From assembly GCA_041744795.1 (NCBI GenBank), contig JBGTKD010000043.1, positions 1 through 27,346 of the forward strand: a stretch of 27,346 nt of DNA, in the 5' to 3' direction. Source of the DNA: DATHWB01 sp041744795. GTDB taxonomy: Bacteria; Actinomycetota; Acidimicrobiia; Spongiisociales; ZC4RG35. The notes under the pieces are model-generated. The model ran no database searches. It was not told the origin of the DNA and saw only the letters and a program-made list of their open reading frames with translations. Of this stretch, positions 22,434 to 27,346 are shown in pieces. The translations under genes and the position numbers were made by a program. Position 1 is the first letter of the stretch. Every line of letters starts with the position of its first letter.

Positions 22434-25400
22434 GTGACGGGGTGCACACATCCGGAACACCAACTAGACGCCTACACCGATGAGCAACGGCGTTTGCTTA
22501 CCGCGGTCGCTGAACTCAACGATGGGATCCTCGCCGCGCACCGTCAGGGTCTGCACCTCGGCGGAGTCCTCTCAGCAATCGATCCCGACCCGGCTCGCTA
22601 CATGTTCGTGGACGAGGGGCGGGGCACCCTTGACAGCCAGTTGCGCGAGGCCGCAGAGGCCCTGGCTGGCGCCCAGCCGATCCCCGGTCACAAACGAATG
22701 GATGGGAACCTGGTCCAGGCGAGCAGGTTCGCCGCTCGACCGTCGCTAGCCGAAACGGCGGCGGGCACTCCGGTGATCGGCTGGATCGAGTGGGAAGAGG
22801 GGATCGGCGAACACGTCATGGTGACCGTGGGCGAAGACTCCCATCGATTGACAGCCGAACCCTCCGACTGTTTCCGCCCGACAGTGGCGGTCGACGCATC
22901 CGACCAGCCATGGGTCTTCTACGCCAGGTCAGTGGAGGGCCGGGTGAGCGTCTACGGCCAGTTTCGGTCGACCGAGGGATGGTCGGACCCCGAGCAAGTG
23001 AGCGACACCGGCCATCCGTCGTTCAATCAGGAGGTTGTTGCCCATCCTGACGGATCGATCGAGGTGGTCTGGCAGGGTCAGACCGGGAACCGATTCTCGA
23101 TCTTCTCGAGGCGGTGGACACCCGACAACGGCTGGAGTCCGACCAGGTCGCTAGACGGCGAGACATCGCGCAATGTCTGGGACCCGACTCTGGTTGCAAA
23201 CGGAAAGAACAGCGCGGTCTACGCCTGGTGCGGATATGGACCAGGCGGCTACCGGATTTTCGTCCGCCGCCGGAAGGGCGAGACCCTGGGCGAGATCTAT
23301 ACGGTCGGCGATGCTGACAGCCACGCCCTACATCCCAGCCTCGCCGCTTCGAGCGACGGCAGAGTCTGGTGTGCGTTCGACACTTTCCACACTCCTGCGC
23401 ATGGGGGCTCAGGACCCACCCAGCTGCGGGCAGCCGATCGCGTCGGTCACGATTTTGGCTGGCCAGGTTTGGGTTCTCCCGGTCTATTCATGCCACCAGA
23501 GCTGGTTCCGCCGATCACCGCAGCCCTGCGCGTCGTGGAACTTTCCGAAGGCGGACATGCAGACACGGTCGGGACGCTGGCAGCCGGGCTGGAGATCACA
23601 CCGTCGGCGTATCCGCGCCTGGCCACCTCACGCGACGGCGGGCTGACGGTTGCCTATCGCGTGATGCGGCGACTTCCGCTCATGACCTATCACTGGGAGG
23701 TCGCCGTCCAACAACTGGGTCCGAAAGGTTGGGAACCAGCGATGACCTTCGACCAGAGCGACGGCGGATTGGAAGAGCCTGCCGTGGCGGGGTCTTCGCA
23801 AGGAGTGATCGTCGCCTGGAAGACGGATGATCGAGCGCGACGAAACGCCACCTGGTCCGATGGATTCGGTGGACTCGAGTGCCCCGATTTACGGGAGCAC
23901 TACGGAGAGGTGGTCTGGCACGACATACACGAGGCAGGTCGCATCCGGTGGACGCCAGTCGCCGACGTACCAGTCGGACCTCGGAGCACGGCGTTCATCG
24001 GACTCAAACAAACCTCGGTGGAGTCCGTAGCCGACCGGTCCGCCAACCGCTATCGCACAGAGATCGGCGATGAGAGTTTCGACCTGTACTGGGGCGACCT
24101 CCATCGACACTCCCTGATCAGCCGGTGCACCTCGGGCGATGAGCCATCCGTCGAGGACATGTACCGGTACGCCTGGGATGTTTCTGATTACGACTTCTGG
24201 GCCCTGACCGATCATTCGGAGAACAGCACCGCCTTCCAGTGGTGGACTATCCAAAAGGCAGCTGACTTGTTCCTTGTCGACGGCCGGTTCGTACCGCTCT
24301 ACGGATTCGAGTGGACGTCGCCTCACACTGGCCACCAGAACGTGATATTCGACTCTGCGCGTCGGGGTGCCCCGATCATCTCGTCGATGGCTGCGGACTC
24401 CGACACTCCCTCCAAACTGTGGCGTCATCTACGGCGGTTTCCTGACTTTCCTTCGATCACTATTCCCCATCACCCGGGTTCAGCGATGGTCCCCTTCGAT
24501 TGGAGCTTCCGGGACGAGGACATGATCAGGGTGGTTGAGATCTTCCAGTCGTGTCGCGGTAGCTACGAAGCCGACGGAGCCTTTCGTCAATACTCAGACG
24601 CCACGCTCCCCGGCACCTTCGTCTTCGACGCGCTCGGAACAGGTCACAGATTCGGACTCATCGGCTCGTCGGATCACGGCTATGGCACCGGCTACGTCGG
24701 CGCCTATGCGCCATCGCTCGACCGACAGGAAGTCTTCTCTGCCCTCCAGGCACGGCGAACCATTGCATCCACCACCCGTGACATCGTTGTCGACACCCGC
24801 ATCGCCAATACCTTCATGGGAGGGGAAACCAGCCTGTCAGGTGAACCGTTCGAACTCGACGTGTTTGCCCGCGGCCGTGAGGAGATAGCACGGGTCGAGA
24901 TCGTCAGAAGCGGGGAGGTCGTCGGAGTCGTCGGTCCTGACCTCGACCTACCCACCGGCTGGCTGGAGGTCCCTGTCAGGGTGGAGTGGGGTTGGGGACC
25001 GGGCACAACAGACTGGACCGGCTCGATCACAGTCGACGCCGGGGAGGTCGTCCAGACGGACTACTGGTCACCCGAGGTCGTGGCGCTCGACACTGCTTCT
25101 GTGCGCTGGAGCGCCGTGACGACCTCTTTCGGTGAGCCCTACGGCAACCAGCGTGGCGGGATCGAGGTGACGCTGATCGGTCCACCCGACTGCCTTGTGC
25201 GTGTCGAGACCACAGCAGGTCGACTGATTACCCGCCTCGGAGAGGTAGTCCGCCACCGGGTCGTGGACGGCGTTGTACGCGGCGAAGGCCGGCTGCGTCT
25301 GCAACCCGGGGTCGGAGGTTTGGTGAGCCTCGGATCGAAAGAAGTGCGGACCTCGCACACCGACAACCGACCAGGCTGGTACTTGGCGCGCGTCTACCAG

Positions 25401-25448
25401 GTGGACGGCGAGATGGCCTGGTCTTCGCCCATCTGGGTCGACTCCTAA
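22434..25448 (+). CDS. Large propeller-repeat / PHP (DUF3604-like) / beta-sandwich hydrolase
   Basis: This 1004-aa protein begins at a GTG seven bases after the importer ATPase stop; an upstream open frame overlaps that gene and is not its start. Residues about 100-520 contain repeated blades with patterns such as PTVAVDASDQPWVFYARS and VVAHPDGSIEVVWQGQ, suggesting a beta-propeller. A PHP domain (about 548-790) follows with likely metal ligands H557/H559 (WGDLHRHS), D593-H594 (LTDHS), E626 (YGFEW), H634, H679/H680 (IPHHPG), E702 and D747-H748 (GSSDHG). It resembles the DUF3604 group. A C-terminal beta-sandwich region follows (about 800-1004). No signal peptide is seen, so it is likely cytoplasmic. 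It shares the operon with a second PHP enzyme, and its substrate is unknown. Confidence 0.85.
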   Translation: MTGCTHPEHQLDAYTDEQRRLLTAVAELNDGILAAHRQGLHLGGVLSAIDPDPARYMFVDEGRGTLDSQLREAAEALAGAQPIPGHKRMDGNLVQASRFAARPSLAETAAGTPVIGWIEWEEGIGEHVMVTVGEDSHRLTAEPSDCFRPTVAVDASDQPWVFYARSVEGRVSVYGQFRSTEGWSDPEQVSDTGHPSFNQEVVAHPDGSIEVVWQGQTGNRFSIFSRRWTPDNGWSPTRSLDGETSRNVWDPTLVANGKNSAVYAWCGYGPGGYRIFVRRRKGETLGEIYTVGDADSHALHPSLAASSDGRVWCAFDTFHTPAHGGSGPTQLRAADRVGHDFGWPGLGSPGLFMPPELVPPITAALRVVELSEGGHADTVGTLAAGLEITPSAYPRLATSRDGGLTVAYRVMRRLPLMTYHWEVAVQQLGPKGWEPAMTFDQSDGGLEEPAVAGSSQGVIVAWKTDDRARRNATWSDGFGGLECPDLREHYGEVVWHDIHEAGRIRWTPVADVPVGPRSTAFIGLKQTSVESVADRSANRYRTEIGDESFDLYWGDLHRHSLISRCTSGDEPSVEDMYRYAWDVSDYDFWALTDHSENSTAFQWWTIQKAADLFLVDGRFVPLYGFEWTSPHTGHQNVIFDSARRGAPIISSMAADSDTPSKLWRHLRRFPDFPSITIPHHPGSAMVPFDWSFRDEDMIRVVEIFQSCRGSYEADGAFRQYSDATLPGTFVFDALGTGHRFGLIGSSDHGYGTGYVGAYAPSLDRQEVFSALQARRTIASTTRDIVVDTRIANTFMGGETSLSGEPFELDVFARGREEIARVEIVRSGEVVGVVGPDLDLPTGWLEVPVRVEWGWGPGTTDWTGSITVDAGEVVQTDYWSPEVVALDTASVRWSAVTTSFGEPYGNQRGGIEVTLIGPPDCLVRVETTAGRLITRLGEVVRHRVVDGVVRGEGRLRLQPGVGGLVSLGSKEVRTSHTDNRPGWYLARVYQVDGEMAWSSPIWVDS

Positions 25449-25458
25449 CGCCCGCCCT

Positions 25459-26586
25459 TCAGAACCTTCGCACGCCCACGAATCCGCTCTTGTTCACCGG
25501 TGACTTCATCGACAGCACCTCGGCACCGGTCGCCAGGGCCGACACGGCGAGCCGATCAAGCAGATCCACAGTGCCGGGAGCCCGGTCAGCTCCCGCGCTC
25601 GATTCAAGCTTCTCCGGATCGAACAGACCCCAAACGGGTTCCGCGCCGTGATGTAAGAACAGGTTTGAGAGACGCCCGGTTACGGCGGCCTCGAGCGCAT
25701 CAGGGAACATGGTCACAGTGTCAGCGGTGCCAAGGGCCTCCTCAGCCTCTTCTTGATTTCGATGGAGGCGCTCAGCCACGCGCTTGTCGATGATGGGACC
25801 GACCTGACGTTGTACTTCGACCGCCGAGTCGGCCCGTTCGCTCCCGTCGAGTCCGACTCCGATCACGTCGCGTCGGCACAGATCGCGAAAGAGGTCGATC
25901 AGAGGGTCGTCTCCCAGCACCACCAGCGGTTCTTCGTCCGGGGCAGACGGAAGAGCCTCAGCTACCGCCCGCAGGAATCTTTGCACATCTTCGTCCATCC
26001 GGTCGGACGGGTCATGGCCGTGATGCATGCCCGTGGAACCGGTTCGGTTGGCCCGATTCTGGAGCTGGGATTCCCTGTCCATAAACCAGTTGGCATCGTC
26101 CATGGACGACGGAAGGTCGGCTTCAACGGGGGATGCGGTCCGAGAGTCGACCGAAAACAGCGCAACCGCGCCCTTGGTGAGAACGAGGGCATCGAGGGGC
26201 GCCATCAACAACTCCTGCAGGAGATAGCGCACGTGGTAGGAGTCAGCGACACAGGTGAGCGACGGGAGTTCTTCACTGACAGCAACCGGGATGATATCCC
26301 CGCCATCATCGACGTACAGGGCGAGGCCCTGGCCCTGATGAGCCCAAAACTCGTCGTCTGTCAGCAGTCCCCGAGCCTTGCCCAGGCTTTGCTCCCGATC
26401 GGTCCGCCTCCATCCACCATCCGTTAAGAGATCGTCCACTTCGGTGAGCGCGTTCTTCAGTCGGATCCGATCCTGAGCCGTCTCGGGACCTTTCACATGG
26501 GTCGGTAGGAGGATCGAAACCATTCCTTTCCCCCTGGCCTCTGCCAGCCTGTCGAACAGTTTCTGATCAAGCGTCGCGGGTCTCAC
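25459..26586 (-). CDS. BaeRF-family protein (bacterial relative of archaeo-eukaryotic release factor)
   Basis: This 375-aa protein matches the BaeRF families, bacterial relatives of eukaryotic release factor 1. The N-terminal region has MVSILLPTHVKGPETAQDRIRLKN (22-45), the typical opening, and a central block (about 85-150) with VADSYHVRYLLQELLMAPLDALVLTKGAVALFSVD. The C-terminal third has PLVVLGDDPLIDLFRD and AVTGRLSNLFLHHGAEPVWG, the RF1-like last domain. The function is not settled; ribosome rescue or stress roles have been suggested. M. tuberculosis Rv2629, a DosR-induced gene, belongs to a related family. The start is a GTG at 26586 with GAGGGG about eight bases upstream. It is convergent with the large PHP gene (10-base gap, no terminator seen) and divergent from the SDR gene. 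Confidence 0.85.
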   Translation of the reverse strand: MRPATLDQKLFDRLAEARGKGMVSILLPTHVKGPETAQDRIRLKNALTEVDDLLTDGGWRRTDREQSLGKARGLLTDDEFWAHQGQGLALYVDDGGDIIPVAVSEELPSLTCVADSYHVRYLLQELLMAPLDALVLTKGAVALFSVDSRTASPVEADLPSSMDDANWFMDRESQLQNRANRTGSTGMHHGHDPSDRMDEDVQRFLRAVAEALPSAPDEEPLVVLGDDPLIDLFRDLCRRDVIGVGLDGSERADSAVEVQRQVGPIIDKRVAERLHRNQEEAEEALGTADTVTMFPDALEAAVTGRLSNLFLHHGAEPVWGLFDPEKLESSAGADRAPGTVDLLDRLAVSALATGAEVLSMKSPVNKSGFVGVRRF

Positions 26587-26786
26587 CGATTTCCCCTCTC
26601 TGTTGGTTCTCGCTCCCCCATTCCTACCCGATCCTGGGGGTTAATGAAACGCCGAACCGAACATCGGAAGATGCCGCGCGGCCCTATCGGATGCGCCATT
26701 CGGCCCCTAGCGGCCGACGAGGTGGGGACAGACACTGGCAATAACACCGCGCGTCGCCGCGCAAATTCCAGCTCCAGGAGGTACGA
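26587..26786. promoter_or_regulatory. Divergent intergenic region with two inverted repeats
   Basis: This 200-base gap must hold the promoters of the BaeRF-like (minus) and SDR (plus) genes. TCGGCC (26700-26705) and GGCCGA (26712-26717) form a perfect 6-bp inverted repeat around CCTAGC. CCCCCA (26615-26620) and TGGGGG (26635-26640) form another across 14 bases, near the BaeRF start. The SDR Shine-Dalgarno AGGAGG is at 26776-26781. No clear -35/-10 pair was recognised. Roles are inference. Confidence 0.3.
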
Positions 26787-27346
26787 ATGCCCACTTATGA
26801 CTACAAGGACAAGGTCGCGATCGTGACTGGCGGCGGGTCCGGAATCGGCGAAGCCGTTGCCCTCACTCTGGCTGCCAACGGCGCGAGCGTCGTGGTCGCC
26901 GACTGGGACGCAGCGGGTGGCGAGCGCGTCGCCAAGGAAATCGAGGCGGCAGGCGGAACGGCCCTGTTCGTAGAGGTCGACGTGTCCAAGGCATCCGAAG
27001 TCGAAACGATGGTCCAGGCGGCCATTGACGAGTTCGGGGCGGTACATGTCGCGGTGAACAACGCCGGTATCGGCGGCCCGATGGCAACCGTTGGCGAGTA
27101 CCCGCTAGACGGGTGGGAGAAGGTCATCGGCATCAACCTCGACGGCGTGTTCTTCGGGATGCGCTATCAGATTCCTGCCATGCTCGAAGCAGGTGGCGGC
27201 TCGATCATCAACATCGCCTCGATCCTGGGCAACGTCGGTTTCGCCAACGCCTCGGCATACACCGCTGCCAAGCATGGCGTGGTGGGACTGAGCAAGGTCG
27301 CAGCGATCGAGTACGCGGCACGCGGCATCCGCGTCAACTCGGTGGG
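26787..27346 (+). CDS. Short-chain dehydrogenase/reductase (partial, C-terminus outside window)
   Basis: The visible 186 residues form a classical SDR. The cofactor motif TGGGSGIG is at 14-21, NNAG at 91-94, and the catalytic set S145, Y158 and K162 (YTAAK) is complete; N117 in INLDGV fits the fourth catalytic residue. The acidic residue D39 after the second strand (VVVADW) suggests NAD(H) rather than NADP(H). The enzyme would oxidise or reduce an alcohol/ketone in the cytoplasm; the substrate cannot be deduced because the substrate loop and C-terminus lie beyond the window. The ATG is preceded by AGGAGG with five bases spacing. The gene is divergent from the BaeRF-like gene. Confidence 0.93.
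   Translation, partial: MPTYDYKDKVAIVTGGGSGIGEAVALTLAANGASVVVADWDAAGGERVAKEIEAAGGTALFVEVDVSKASEVETMVQAAIDEFGAVHVAVNNAGIGGPMATVGEYPLDGWEKVIGINLDGVFFGMRYQIPAMLEAGGGSIINIASILGNVGFANASAYTAAKHGVVGLSKVAAIEYAARGIRVNSV

Noticed and set aside
1..27346. Search for tRNA genes, CRISPR repeats, transposases, integrases and attachment sites
   Set aside because: Nothing with cloverleaf-like sequence, regularly spaced repeats or mobile-element proteins was recognised by reading; a tRNAscan or repeat search was not possible.

Overview
The window is about 27.3 kb of high-GC (roughly 60% or more by eye), gene-dense bacterial chromosome. No tRNA, rRNA, CRISPR array, insertion sequence or prophage gene was seen, and no gene-free stretch exceeds 300 bases. 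The gene families point to an actinobacterium-like organism, perhaps an acidimicrobial or other deep-branching environmental lineage: a zinc-ribbon/class III cyclase/AAA/TPR protein, an actinobacterial BaeRF-type protein, a CBS-pair protein, a universal stress protein and a NifJ-type pyruvate:ferredoxin oxidoreductase. The taxonomy is inference.

Layout. (1) 1-3616: a potassium channel with an RCK domain (minus, cut by the window edge) diverges from a 1037-aa signalling protein (zinc ribbon, nucleotidyl cyclase, AAA ATPase, TPR). (2) 3627-5693 (minus): a sulfur operon of an SQR-like flavoprotein, a single-cysteine DsrC/TusE protein and a DsrE-type protein. (3) 5885-11415 (plus): CBS-pair protein, NifJ-type oxidoreductase, dihydroorotate-dehydrogenase-like protein and universal stress protein, closed by a strong intrinsic terminator at 11488-11523. 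(4) 11599-12804 (minus): beta-carbonic anhydrase and a phosphoribosyltransferase. (5) 12855-25448 (plus): HAD hydrolase, CocE/S15-type hydrolase, a PHP metallohydrolase, a complete peptide-type ABC importer (binding lipoprotein, two permeases, two ATPases) and a 1004-aa protein joining propeller-like repeats to a second PHP domain. (6) 25459-26586 (minus): a BaeRF-like protein. (7) 26787-end: an SDR dehydrogenase cut by the window edge.

How the genes may work together. The sulfur operon probably oxidises sulfide at the membrane and passes the sulfur on protein persulfides. The CBS protein, universal stress protein, phosphoribosyltransferase and BaeRF-like protein each resemble a member of the mycobacterial DosR (hypoxia/dormancy) regulon, and a large oxygen-sensitive 2-oxoacid oxidoreductase sits among them. 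This suggests a low-oxygen adaptation locus. The 15723-25448 block has overlapping or near-contiguous genes and looks like one transcription unit for importing a small peptide-like, ester or amide compound and hydrolysing it inside the cell. The pairing of two PHP metallohydrolases with a dedicated importer is the best candidate here for an undescribed catabolic system; its substrate cannot be read from sequence.
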